Assembly (NCBI GenBank): GCA_965248765.1
Contig: CBDFKF010000003.1
Location: 682,001 to 746,000 of the forward strand
Length of the DNA: 64,000 nucleotides
Source: CBDFKF01 sp965248765
Lineage (GTDB): Bacteria > Pseudomonadota > Alphaproteobacteria > VGEJ01
Direction: 5' to 3'
Numbering within the stretch: the stretch's first letter is position 1; each line of letters starts with the position of its first letter. Under the pieces are notes generated by a model, which saw only the letters and a program-made list of their open reading frames with translations, did not search any database and had not been told where the DNA came from. The position numbers and the translations under genes were made by a program. Of the stretch, positions 7,794-16,677 are shown in pieces.

Positions 7794-9545
7794 ATGCAGC
7801 AAGCGGCGAGTACTACCCGCAACAACGGGACAACCGACCACGTCACCCTCGAGATCATCTGGGGCAAGCTGCGTGCGGCGGCCGACGAGATGGGCGTGGT
7901 TCTGGCGCGTTCGAGCATGAGTCCGGTTATCTACGAGGTCTTGGACTTCGCCTGCGGCATTTGCGATGCGCAAGCCCAGCTCGTCTCCCAGACCAACGGC
8001 ATCACAGTCTTTACAGGCACCTTCCAGGGTCACGTCCAAACCGTGATCCGCAAGTTCGGCGGCGACATGCAGCCCGGCGACATCCTCATGGTGAACGACC
8101 CGTTCACCGGCGGCACCCATCTGTCGGACGTCGGCATCGTCAAGCCGGTCTTCGTCGACGGTGAGGTCCTCGCGTACGCCATTGCCGTCGCGCACTGGAC
8201 CGAGATCGGCGGCAGCGTGCCGGGCTCGCTGTCGCCCGAAGCCACCGAGATTTTCCACGAAGGCCTGCGCTTCCCCGGCCTCAAGATCTACCGCGAGGGT
8301 GAACCCCAGCAGGATCTGTTCGATCTCATCGCCGCCAACGTCCGCCTGCCAAAGATGACTCTTGGCGACCTCAACGCCGAGATCGCGGCGGTGAAGATCG
8401 CCGATACCCGCCTCCAGGAGATCTTCGGAAAGTATGGTGCTCAGGCCGTGATCGAGAGCTTTGAGCACCTGATGGAGCAAAGTGAGAAGGTGAGCCGCGC
8501 TGCGATCGCGGCATTGCCTGACGGCGTCTACGAAGCCAAAGACCTGATCGACGGCGATGGCTTCAGCGACGAGCAGATCCCGGTTCAGGTCGAGGTCCGC
8601 ATCGCCGGCGACGAGATCACCTTCGATTTCACCGGCACCAGTGCTCAGCGCAAAGGTCCTCTGAACTGCGCCCGTGGCGCCACCCTTTCGGCCGTCAAGA
8701 CGGTCTTCAAAGCGCTGGTCGATCCGCAGGCGCCCTCCAACGAGGGATGGTTCCGACCGATCAACGTCGAAGTGCCGGACGGGACGGTGTTTAGCGCCGA
8801 GTACCCCCAGGCGGTCGGCTGGTACTTCGAGATGACGGGGCAGATCTCCGAGCTGGCCTGGAAGGCGCTGGCGCCGCTCGCGCCAGAGCGCTTCAGCGTT
8901 GGCAGCTTCATGAGCCTCTGCGCCACCATCTTCTATGGCACATCGCCCGAAAATGACGAGCAATTCGTCATCGTCGAGCCACATATGGGTGGCTGGGGCG
9001 CGACCCACGACCAGGACGGCGCGAGCGTTCTGATCGGCACCGCCGACGGTGATACCTACAACTATTCGGTGGAATTGCTGGAGGCGAAGTACCCGGTGCG
9101 CTGTCAGCGCTACGCCATGAACGTGGAGGACGGCGCTGGCCCGGGCCGTCATCGCGGTGGCTTCGGCGTGGTGCGGGAGTACGAGATGCTTGCCGAGAAT
9201 GTGCATCTCTACGCCAGCCTGGGGCGCTCAGTCGAGCGCCCGTGGGGTCTCGCGGGCGGCGGCCACGGCACCAACAATTACCTCGAGGTGGTAAGCAACG
9301 GGGATCGCTGGCGCGGCGCGCGCGTTCCGACCACCCAGCTGAAACGTGGCGATTACGTCCGTATCGTTACCGGCGGCGGCGGTGGCTACGGCATTGCGGC
9401 CGAACGGCCGGCTGAGGACGTGGCCGAGGACGTGAGCGACGGTTTCTTGACCGCGGAGCGAGCCCGCGAGCAGTACCAGGTCGTGCTCGGGACCGACGGT
9501 GCCGTCGATCGGAACGCCACCGCGGCGCTCCGTCAAGCCGGCTAG
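7794..9545 (+). CDS. Hydantoinase B/oxoprolinase family subunit (HyuB), first copy of B-A-B operon
   Basis: A 583-residue HyuB-type subunit. The ATG at 7794 matches the start of its close paralogue at 11601; the frame is open further upstream but that part has no family similarity. The motif NDPFTGGTHLSD is at 101-112 and the glycine-rich C-terminal TGGGGGYG is typical. It lies 5 bases upstream of hyuA and shares long near-identical blocks with the second HyuB of the operon (for example SSMSPV-YEVLDFACGICDA). The pair therefore looks like a gene duplication around one HyuA. The enzyme is expected to be a cytoplasmic ATP-dependent hydrolase of a cyclic amide; the substrate is not readable. Confidence 0.92.
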   Translation: MQQAASTTRNNGTTDHVTLEIIWGKLRAAADEMGVVLARSSMSPVIYEVLDFACGICDAQAQLVSQTNGITVFTGTFQGHVQTVIRKFGGDMQPGDILMVNDPFTGGTHLSDVGIVKPVFVDGEVLAYAIAVAHWTEIGGSVPGSLSPEATEIFHEGLRFPGLKIYREGEPQQDLFDLIAANVRLPKMTLGDLNAEIAAVKIADTRLQEIFGKYGAQAVIESFEHLMEQSEKVSRAAIAALPDGVYEAKDLIDGDGFSDEQIPVQVEVRIAGDEITFDFTGTSAQRKGPLNCARGATLSAVKTVFKALVDPQAPSNEGWFRPINVEVPDGTVFSAEYPQAVGWYFEMTGQISELAWKALAPLAPERFSVGSFMSLCATIFYGTSPENDEQFVIVEPHMGGWGATHDQDGASVLIGTADGDTYNYSVELLEAKYPVRCQRYAMNVEDGAGPGRHRGGFGVVREYEMLAENVHLYASLGRSVERPWGLAGGGHGTNNYLEVVSNGDRWRGARVPTTQLKRGDYVRIVTGGGGGYGIAAERPAEDVAEDVSDGFLTAERAREQYQVVLGTDGAVDRNATAALRQAG

Positions 9546-9550
9546 GCGGC

Positions 9551-11596
9551 ATGGGCCGCTTGGCCACCGATATCGGTGGCACGTTCACCGACCTCGTTCA
9601 TTTCGATGAGCAAAGTGGCGAGCTGGCCGTCGCCAAGTCCCTCAGTACGCCAAGCGATCTCACCCAGGGCGTGCTCGATACCATACGCCTGTCGGAGATA
9701 GAGCCGGCGGACGTCACCTTCTTCGTTCATGGCGGGACCACCGTCATCAACGCCATCACCGAGCGCAAGGGGGTCAAGACGGCCCTGGTGACGACCGCCG
9801 GGTTCCGCGATGTGCTCGAGATTGCCCGCGGTAATCGGCCCGACATGTACAATCTCCGGTTCAAGAAACCCGTGGCCTTCGTGCCCCGTCGCATGCGCTA
9901 TGAGGTGCGCGAACGCATGGACGTCGGCGGCAACGAGATCGAGCCGCTTAGGACCGAAGACCTCGATCCGGTGATCGAAAGCTGCAAGAGCCAGGATGTC
10001 GAGGCTGTCGCCATACAGTTCTTGCATAGCTATGCGGCCCCGGAGCACGAGGCCGCGTGCGCCGCATACCTGCGCCAGCGTTTGCCGGGTGTCGCAATCA
10101 CCGCCTCGCACGAAATCACGCGCGAATGGCGCGAGTATGAGCGCGCCAATACCGTCGTCCTCAATGCCTACGTGCAACCGATCGTGCAGCGCTATTTCAG
10201 CAAGCTCGAGAAGGCGCTCAAAGAACACGGCTTGAATTGCCCCTACACGGCAATGCAGTCCAACGGCGGAACGACGACGTTCGCCTGGGCCAAGGAGCAT
10301 CCGATAACGTTGATCGAGTCCGGCCCTGCGGCCGGTGTCAACGGCGCGGCATTGGTCGGCGAGCTGTGCGCCCACCCCAATGTCATCTACCTCGATGTGG
10401 GCGGCACGACGGTGAAGTGCTCGCTGATCGAGGCCGGCGAGCCGAAGGTCACTACCGATTACAAGCTTGAGTGGACGCGGCTCAATCCCGGCTATCCGGT
10501 GCGGGTGCCGGTTACCGATCTGGTTGAGATCGGCGCCGGGGGTGGCTCGATCGCCTGGTTCGATGCCGCCGGGTCCCTGCGCGTCGGGCCACAGAGCGCC
10601 GGTGCCGACCCCGGCCCTGCGTGTTACGGCCGCGGCGGCGAGGCGCCTACGGTCACCGATGCGAAGCTGCTGACCGGTGTCATCAACCCCGGCTACTTCG
10701 CAGGCGGACAGTTCGATCTCGATCTCGATCGGGCGGGAAAGGCCATGCAGACGATCGCGGACGGGCTCGGCTGCGGTGTCGAGGAGGCGGCGAATGCGGT
10801 GATCCGCTTGGTCGAAGCCAATATGAACGATGCGCTGAAGCTGGTGTCGATTCAGCGTGGCCACGATCCGCGCGATTTCATTCTGGTCGCGGCGGGCGGC
10901 GGCGGTCCGATGCACGCCGCCCCACTCGGCCGCGAGCTCGGCGTCAAGGAAATCGTTATTCCCCGCTACCCCGGCAACTTCTCGGCGTGGGGGATGCTGG
11001 CAACCGAGCCGCGACGGGACTTCGCCCTGACGGCGCTGACCCGGGCCGAGGACGTGACGATGGAGGCGATCCGGGCGCGTTTTGACGAGCTGGAAGGCGA
11101 GGCTACAACCTATTTCCGGTCGGATGAGGGGCTTGCCGCCAGCGAACTCTCGTTCAACCGCCAGATCGATCTCCGCTATCACGGGCAGGAGCACTCGGTA
11201 ACGGTGCCCCTCGCCGAGTCCGCCTCGGACCTTGCGACCCTCTTGGAGGACTTCCATGCCGCGCACGTTAGGGCCTACACCTTCAAGCTGACCGATACGC
11301 CGGTCGAATTCGTCACCTTCCGGCTGACAGCAACGGCAGCCGTCCCGAGACCGACTGTCAACCCGATCGGCATCGATGGCCGCTCGGCCGACGCAGCGCG
11401 CAAAGGTAAGCGTACGGCCGATTTTGGCGAGGACGGACCGCGCGAGGCCGAGGTCTTCGAACGAGATCTGTTGCCACCAGGCTTCACCGCTGACGGGCCA
11501 CTGGTCGTAGAGGAAGCCTCCTCCACCGCGACAGTCCATCCCGGCCAACGTCTGCGCGTCGACGATCTCGGCTTCCTGCGGATCAGCGAGATCTGA
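9551..11596 (+). CDS. Hydantoinase A/oxoprolinase family ATPase subunit (HyuA)
   Basis: A 681-residue HyuA-type subunit. The N-terminal phosphate-binding motif DIGGTFTD is at 7-14, followed by GGTTVINAITERKG. The second sugar-kinase/actin-fold motif LDVGGTTVKCSL and the block EIGAGGGSIAWFD are in the middle. The C-terminal domain ends near VVEEASSTATVHPGQ. HyuA subunits bind ATP and activate the substrate amide as a phosphorylated intermediate for the HyuB partner. It is packed between two HyuB genes with gaps of 5 and 4 bases, so one A subunit may serve two different B subunits. Confidence 0.93.
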   Translation: MGRLATDIGGTFTDLVHFDEQSGELAVAKSLSTPSDLTQGVLDTIRLSEIEPADVTFFVHGGTTVINAITERKGVKTALVTTAGFRDVLEIARGNRPDMYNLRFKKPVAFVPRRMRYEVRERMDVGGNEIEPLRTEDLDPVIESCKSQDVEAVAIQFLHSYAAPEHEAACAAYLRQRLPGVAITASHEITREWREYERANTVVLNAYVQPIVQRYFSKLEKALKEHGLNCPYTAMQSNGGTTTFAWAKEHPITLIESGPAAGVNGAALVGELCAHPNVIYLDVGGTTVKCSLIEAGEPKVTTDYKLEWTRLNPGYPVRVPVTDLVEIGAGGGSIAWFDAAGSLRVGPQSAGADPGPACYGRGGEAPTVTDAKLLTGVINPGYFAGGQFDLDLDRAGKAMQTIADGLGCGVEEAANAVIRLVEANMNDALKLVSIQRGHDPRDFILVAAGGGGPMHAAPLGRELGVKEIVIPRYPGNFSAWGMLATEPRRDFALTALTRAEDVTMEAIRARFDELEGEATTYFRSDEGLAASELSFNRQIDLRYHGQEHSVTVPLAESASDLATLLEDFHAAHVRAYTFKLTDTPVEFVTFRLTATAAVPRPTVNPIGIDGRSADAARKGKRTADFGEDGPREAEVFERDLLPPGFTADGPLVVEEASSTATVHPGQRLRVDDLGFLRISEI

Positions 11597-11600
11597 TCGG

Positions 11601-13358
11601 ATGGCGGAAGAGGCGCCGCGCTCTGACACCGACGTGACGGGCGCGAGCGACCACGTCACCCTCGAGATCATCTGGGGCAAGTTGAACGCGGCCGCTGATG
11701 AGATGGCCATCATCCTCGCGCGCTCGAGCATGAGCCCGGTCGTCTATGAGGTGCTCGACTTCGCCTGCGGCATCTGCGACGCCAACGCCCAGCTCTTATC
11801 GCAGGCGAACGGCATTACGGCGTTCACCGGGACCTTCCAGGGGCATGTGCAGACGGTGATCGGCAAATGCGGCGAATCGCTGTCCGAGGGTGACATCTAC
11901 CTCGTCAACGACCCCTTCACCGGCGGCACGCATCTCAGCGACGTCGGTGTGGTGAAGCCGATCTTCGCTGGCGGTGAGCTGGTTGCCTTCGCCATCGCGG
12001 TATCCCACTGGACCGAGCTCGGCGGCACCGTGCTCGGGTCGCTGTCACCGGCGGCGACGGAGATCTATCACGAGGGTCTGCGCTTCCCGGCACTGAGGAT
12101 TCACCGCGACAATCAACCGCTGGAGGACATGTACGCGGTCATCGCCGCTAATGTGCGCATGCCCAAGGAGACGCTCGGCGACATCAACGCCTCGGTAGCC
12201 TCGGTCAACGTCGCCGAGGCCCGCATCCAGGAACTGTTCAAGCGCTATGGGCGCGAGGCGGTGGTACGGACTTTCGCTCACCTCATGGGCCAGAGCGAGA
12301 AAGTGAGTCGGGCGACCATCGCGGCGCTGCCCGATGGCGTGTACGAAGCCGAAGACTGGATCGACGGCACGTCGTTCTCGCAGGAACGGGTTCCCATCCG
12401 CATCGCCGTGGGCATCGCCGGCGAGGACATCACCTTCGACTTCACGGGCTCGAGCCCGATGCAAAAGGGTCCCTACAACTGCTCGCGCGGGGCCCTCCTG
12501 TCAGCGGTGAAGACCGTATTCAAGGCCATGGTTGGGCCGCATGCGCCGTCGAACGAGGGCTGGTTCCGGGCGCTGCACGTGATCGTGCCGGAGGGCACGG
12601 TGTTCAGCGCCACCTACCCGCATGCGGTCGGGTGGTGCATCGAGATCATGGAGCAGGCACAAGAACTGGCGTGGAAGGCGCTCGCGCCGCTCGCGCCGGA
12701 TCGCTTCAGCGTTGGCAACTACATGAGTATCAGCGCCACGTTCGTATGCGGCAACGAGCCGACCACCGGGAACCCCTTCGTCATCATCGAGCCACACATT
12801 GGCGGCTGGGGCGCCACCGATTCGTGGGACGGCGCGAGCGCTCTGATCGCCCCGATCGACGGCGATACCTACAACTACTCGATCGAGTTGCTGGAAGCGA
12901 AGTACCCGGTGCGCTGCCGCCGCTACGCCCTAAATGTCGAGGGAGGAGTTGGCCCGGGCCGCTTCCGTGGCGGCTACGGGGTTGTGCGAGAATACGAGAT
13001 TCTCGCTGACGATGTGATCTTCTACGCCGGCGTCGGTCACTCGATCGAGCGCCCCTGGGGGCTCGAGGGTGGCGGACAAGGCAGTGTCAATTACGTCGAG
13101 GTGCACTCCAATGGCGGCAGCTGGCGCGGCGCACGCGTGCGCGAGACCCCGATCGGGCGCGGCGACCTGATTCGCATCGTTACCGGTGGTGGTGGCGGCC
13201 ACGGCGACCCGCGACAGCGGTCCGAACAGGCGGTTGCCGACGACGTGGTGGACGGCTACTTGACTGCCGAGGCGGCACGCGCGGCCTATCATGTGTCGAT
13301 CGAAGCCGACGGGACCATCGACGCCGAGGCAACCGCCGCGCTCCGTCGCGGCCCCTGA
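11601..13358 (+). CDS. Hydantoinase B/oxoprolinase family subunit (HyuB), second copy of B-A-B operon
   Basis: A 585-residue paralogue of the HyuB at 7794, starting at the ATG 4 bases after hyuA. NDPFTGGTHLSD is at 103-114, and most motifs and the C-terminal IVTGGGGGHGDP match the sister copy. The N-terminal 15 residues differ. The two copies have diverged enough to suggest either different substrate ranges with the same HyuA or an asymmetric A-B-B' assembly. It is the third gene of the likely operon and is followed after 72 bases by a methyltransferase-like gene. Confidence 0.92.
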   Translation: MAEEAPRSDTDVTGASDHVTLEIIWGKLNAAADEMAIILARSSMSPVVYEVLDFACGICDANAQLLSQANGITAFTGTFQGHVQTVIGKCGESLSEGDIYLVNDPFTGGTHLSDVGVVKPIFAGGELVAFAIAVSHWTELGGTVLGSLSPAATEIYHEGLRFPALRIHRDNQPLEDMYAVIAANVRMPKETLGDINASVASVNVAEARIQELFKRYGREAVVRTFAHLMGQSEKVSRATIAALPDGVYEAEDWIDGTSFSQERVPIRIAVGIAGEDITFDFTGSSPMQKGPYNCSRGALLSAVKTVFKAMVGPHAPSNEGWFRALHVIVPEGTVFSATYPHAVGWCIEIMEQAQELAWKALAPLAPDRFSVGNYMSISATFVCGNEPTTGNPFVIIEPHIGGWGATDSWDGASALIAPIDGDTYNYSIELLEAKYPVRCRRYALNVEGGVGPGRFRGGYGVVREYEILADDVIFYAGVGHSIERPWGLEGGGQGSVNYVEVHSNGGSWRGARVRETPIGRGDLIRIVTGGGGGHGDPRQRSEQAVADDVVDGYLTAEAARAAYHVSIEADGTIDAEATAALRRGP

Positions 13359-13385
13359 ATAATCCAGGTTAAATCGCTAAAGTCG

Positions 13386-13405
13386 GGGTGAGCCTATGCT
13401 CACCC
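13386..13405 (+). other. Small hairpin in leader of methionine-synthase-like gene
   Basis: An 8-bp stem GGGTGAGC/GCTCACCC with loop CTAT, about 25 bases upstream of the ATG at 13431 and just before the ribosome binding site GGGAGGA. There is no T run, so it is not a normal terminator. It could be a leader structure or a protein-binding dyad. Confidence 0.45.
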
Positions 13406-13430
13406 GAACCAACTTCCGGGAGGACTCGCC

Positions 13431-14603
13431 ATGCAACGCAGCGACCAGCGCATTCTGACCAGCCATGTCGGCAGCCTTATCCGCAGCCCCAAGCTCGCAA
13501 AGGCTCTGATCGAGAGAGAGCAGGGCTTGGGCGGCGACGGTGCTTCGCTAACGAAGGCGGTGGCAAGCGATATGGACCACGTCGTCGCGAAGCAGGCGGA
13601 GACCGGTGTCGATGTTCCCAACGACGGTGAGTTGCCGCGGATCGGCTTCTCGACCTACGTCCAGAACCGGATGTCGGGGTTCGGCGGAGAATCGCCGCGC
13701 AATCAGCTTGTCGACTTCACCACCTACCCCGATTTCCAGGAAATCTGGCTGCACCGCTACCACACCACGTCCCAGGACAGCGCCAAGCTGTGGAATGCAC
13801 CGCAGGCGGTCGCCGATCTTCACTACGACGACGAAATGAGCGAAGTGAAGGCTGAGTGCGACGCCTTCGCAGGCGCGCTCGAACGCCAGCCACACAAGTT
13901 TGCTGAGTCCTTCATGACTGCCGTCTCGCCGGGCAACCTCACGTGCACGCTGCTGAACGCGTATTACCCCAACGAAGAGGACTACCTCATGGCGGCGGCA
14001 CGCGAGTTGAAGAAGGAGTACGACTACATCCACAGTCGCGGCTTCCTGCTTCAGGTGGACGCGCCGGATCTCGCCCTCGAGCGTCAGCTCTACTTCCAAA
14101 AGCGCCCGATGGAGGACTTCCTCGAAGGGGTCAAGCGCCAGATCGCCGCGATCAACCACGCCGTGTCCGATATCCCGCCCGAGCGCGTGCGGCTGCACCT
14201 GTGCTGGGGAAATTACGAAGGGCCGCATGACGGCGACGTGGCGATGGAGGATATCCTGCCGCTGATCTACGAGGCCAATGTCGGGGCGGTGAGCATCCCC
14301 TTCGCCAACCCCCGCCACCAGCACGAGTACAAGGCGATAAAGAAGTACCCGCTGCCCGATGGCATGATCCTGATTCCGGGCGTGATCGACGTGACGACCA
14401 ACTACCTCGAACACCCGGAGGTCGTGGCGAACCGCATTTGCGAGGCAGTCGAGGCCATGGGCGACAAGACACGCGTCATTGCCGGAACCGACTGCGGCTT
14501 CTCCACGTTCACCGATTACACGATGGTGTCGGAGCAGGTGTGCTGGGCCAAGTTCGCAGCGCTGCGCGAGGGCGCGGAGATCGCGACCAAACGCCTTTGG
14601 TAG
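13431..14603 (+). CDS. Cobalamin-independent methionine synthase II / epoxyalkane:CoM transferase family protein
   Basis: A 390-residue single-domain protein of the UROD/MetE-like zinc methyltransferase group; it lacks the N-terminal half of full MetE. The ATG follows GGGAGGACTCGCC. The His-x-Cys pair of the zinc site is in LHLCWGNYEGPH and the second Cys in AGTDCGFSTF. In relatives an acidic Glu lies just before ANPRH; here the sequence is VSIPFANPRHQHEY, with Pro at that position. Known relatives activate thiols for methyl or alkyl transfer. Its place after HyuB-HyuA-HyuB suggests work on the same compound, perhaps a thioether or S-methyl group, but that is a guess. Confidence 0.85.
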   Translation: MQRSDQRILTSHVGSLIRSPKLAKALIEREQGLGGDGASLTKAVASDMDHVVAKQAETGVDVPNDGELPRIGFSTYVQNRMSGFGGESPRNQLVDFTTYPDFQEIWLHRYHTTSQDSAKLWNAPQAVADLHYDDEMSEVKAECDAFAGALERQPHKFAESFMTAVSPGNLTCTLLNAYYPNEEDYLMAAARELKKEYDYIHSRGFLLQVDAPDLALERQLYFQKRPMEDFLEGVKRQIAAINHAVSDIPPERVRLHLCWGNYEGPHDGDVAMEDILPLIYEANVGAVSIPFANPRHQHEYKAIKKYPLPDGMILIPGVIDVTTNYLEHPEVVANRICEAVEAMGDKTRVIAGTDCGFSTFTDYTMVSEQVCWAKFAALREGAEIATKRLW

Positions 14604-14616
14604 TGAGCGGCTTGTA

Positions 14617-14656
14617 GGCCACGGCCGGCGGCCCAAGGGCCGGCTGTGGCCGTTTT
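14617..14656 (+). terminator. Intrinsic terminator after methionine-synthase-like gene
   Basis: A 13-position stem (14617-14629 with 14639-14651, one G-T pair, loop of 9) followed by G and TTTT. It lies 13 bases after the stop of the plus-strand gene, in the short convergent gap before the oxidoreductase gene. Confidence 0.8.
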
Positions 14657-14687
14657 CTCCTGGCTTCGCGCTAGCGGGACGACGCGG

Positions 14688-16625
14688 TCATGCGGCGTCG
14701 GCGGCGAATTCCTCCATGCCGAGCCCGTTGAGGGTACCGGCTGTCGGCGTGCCCGTGTCTTTGTTCCAACCCTGGTAGCGGTAGTACTCATCGAGCATGG
14801 CCGGGAGATACGGCTCGATGCCCTCCTTTTCGGCCGGGCCGGTCTTGGTGATCTCCAAGAACCGGGGCGAGATATCGAGCTCGTCCTCGCGCTTGAAACC
14901 ACGCCGGGCGTAGACCAAGCGCATCAAGTTGGCGACGCGCGCCCCGACCTCGAAGGCCTCCTTCTCGTCGAAGTCCTCCCAGCCGATGGTGTGGCGAAGG
15001 CTGTGGGTCGTGAACTTAATGGCACTCGGCACGCCCATGACGCCGAAGGAGCAGATGCCGAGTGTGTCCCAGAACCATTTCATGAGCTGGGTGCGGTAGA
15101 CACCCTCGACCTTGTCGACGGCCTCATCGAGGTTGCCCGCGATGCCCGGGGTGACCTTATCGTAGCCGAGGTCGCGCCGCAGGAACGTATCGGTTCCCCT
15201 CCCCTGGGTGGAGGCTCCGTAGCCGGACGTTATCTCGCAGAACCAGGCGCTCCACGCCGCGCGGTGGTCGTGCATGACCGCGCCGCCGCCCTTCATATCG
15301 AGGATCTTGTTGCGGAGCTGTTCGGTGATGCCCTTCTCGGCGCCGACATTCTCGACCCACTTCTTGGGGCCGTCGACGAACTTGGCACCGAAGCCCTCGC
15401 GGGCGACGGCCTGGTTGATCACCTCCATCGCCGATTCCCAGTTGCCCCAGGTGAAGTCGAGGCCGCCGGTATCCTGCTGGTTGAGGAGGCCTTCGCTATA
15501 GGCCTCGAAGGTGGCGCCCAGCATCGGGGCGAACTGGCCCATTTCGATGCCTAGGGAGTCGTACACATCGTTCATGATGACGACGGCCATGGGGTCATCG
15601 ACACCCATGATCGAGCCTGAGCCCTCAAGCGGCTCGCCGCCGCCACACTTGCTGCCGGTGAACCCTTTGTAGGGTCCATCCGTGATCTCCACGTCGTACG
15701 CGCACGAGATCTTGCAGTTGTACGAGGGCTGGGGCGTGATCTTCCACTTCGCGCAGGCCTCGACGTACTTGTTGGCGAACTCAACGCCCCAATCGGGGTC
15801 GGTCATGTTCTTGCCGATCACCCGCTTGTGCGCGCCGAAGGTCTGGTGGTAGTGGCGGGTGTTGCCTGCGTCCTGCATCGCCTCGGCGACGGTGCGGTCA
15901 GCAGGGTTCTCGCTGCCGGGGAAGAGCTCCTTCTCCCAGTCGGTTGCGTTTTCGACCATCTTCGGCGGGTCGAACAGCGGCACCTTGCCGGTGCCCCGCA
16001 CCGCGATAGCCTTGAGGTTTTTGGCCCCCATCGAGCTTCCCAGACTGCCTTTCCCGGCACCGTGGTTGCGGTCGTTCTTGATCATCGCTCCGGCGATGAG
16101 CGCCTCGCCGGCGGGACCGATGCAGGCGACGCTGATCTCCTTGTCGTCGCCGAGCTCGATCTTGATGCGGCGCTCGGTCTCGCGGGTGTCCTGGCCCCAC
16201 ACCTGGCCGGCGTCGCGAAACTCCACGTTGTCGTCGTCGATCCACAGATAGGTGGGTTTCGAGGCCTTGCCGGTGAAGATAATGCCCTGGTGCCCGGCGT
16301 GCTTGAGGCGGGCGGCCCAGAAGCCGTGGGTATGGCCCACAGCCGCCGAGTATGGCGTGATCTGGTGGTAGCCGACGATGGTGACGTCGGAGGAGTTGAC
16401 GGCGGGAGTCCCCGTCAGGGGACCGTTCATGAAGATGAGCGGCACATCCGGATCAGTGGACTTGCCCAGCGGCGGCGCCTCACGCAGCAGATACCACAGG
16501 CCCAGGCCAATGCCGCCGACATACTTGCGCAGTATCTCTTCGTCGGGGAGCGGTTCCCGAGTGACGGTCTCGTTGGTGAGATCCACACGCAAGATGTGCG
16601 GGCAGTATCCTCCGCGAATGGCCAT
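14688..16625 (-). CDS. Aldehyde:ferredoxin oxidoreductase family protein (tungsten/molybdenum), altered Fe-S ligand
   Basis: A 645-residue AFOR-family protein; the family normally carries a tungsto- or molybdo-bispterin and one 4Fe-4S cluster and oxidises aldehydes with ferredoxin. Seen: the N-terminal domain with LRVDLTNETV and YVGGIGLG, the pterin-region block NDRNHGAGKGSLG, and a C-terminal cluster Cys in LGICSFG (C525). The C-x2-C-x3-C cluster motif of the family reads S-Y-N-C-K-I-S-C at 301-308, so the first Cys is Ser. The ATG is at 16625. No small ferredoxin-like partner lies next to it. Activity as an oxidoreductase is likely, but the substrate and electron acceptor are open. Confidence 0.9.
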   Translation of the reverse strand: MAIRGGYCPHILRVDLTNETVTREPLPDEEILRKYVGGIGLGLWYLLREAPPLGKSTDPDVPLIFMNGPLTGTPAVNSSDVTIVGYHQITPYSAAVGHTHGFWAARLKHAGHQGIIFTGKASKPTYLWIDDDNVEFRDAGQVWGQDTRETERRIKIELGDDKEISVACIGPAGEALIAGAMIKNDRNHGAGKGSLGSSMGAKNLKAIAVRGTGKVPLFDPPKMVENATDWEKELFPGSENPADRTVAEAMQDAGNTRHYHQTFGAHKRVIGKNMTDPDWGVEFANKYVEACAKWKITPQPSYNCKISCAYDVEITDGPYKGFTGSKCGGGEPLEGSGSIMGVDDPMAVVIMNDVYDSLGIEMGQFAPMLGATFEAYSEGLLNQQDTGGLDFTWGNWESAMEVINQAVAREGFGAKFVDGPKKWVENVGAEKGITEQLRNKILDMKGGGAVMHDHRAAWSAWFCEITSGYGASTQGRGTDTFLRRDLGYDKVTPGIAGNLDEAVDKVEGVYRTQLMKWFWDTLGICSFGVMGVPSAIKFTTHSLRHTIGWEDFDEKEAFEVGARVANLMRLVYARRGFKREDELDISPRFLEITKTGPAEKEGIEPYLPAMLDEYYRYQGWNKDTGTPTAGTLNGLGMEEFAADAA

Positions 16626-16677
16626 GGTTTTCCTCCCATCTCACAGCTGCCACCAGCAGCATCGATAATTCGGTGAA

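Noticed and set aside
9542..11731. A 729-codon open frame antisense to hyuA
   Set aside because: The plus strand encodes a clear HyuA with all motifs. The antisense frame has no recognisable domain and is expected from the GC-rich third positions. The same holds for long antisense frames at 7740-9206, 13548-14636, 24032-25000 and 922-1932.
13359..13430. SAM-type riboswitch ahead of the methionine-synthase-like gene
   Set aside because: Only one 8-bp hairpin is present. The pseudoknot pattern of SAM-II and the conserved cores of other SAM riboswitches could not be found.
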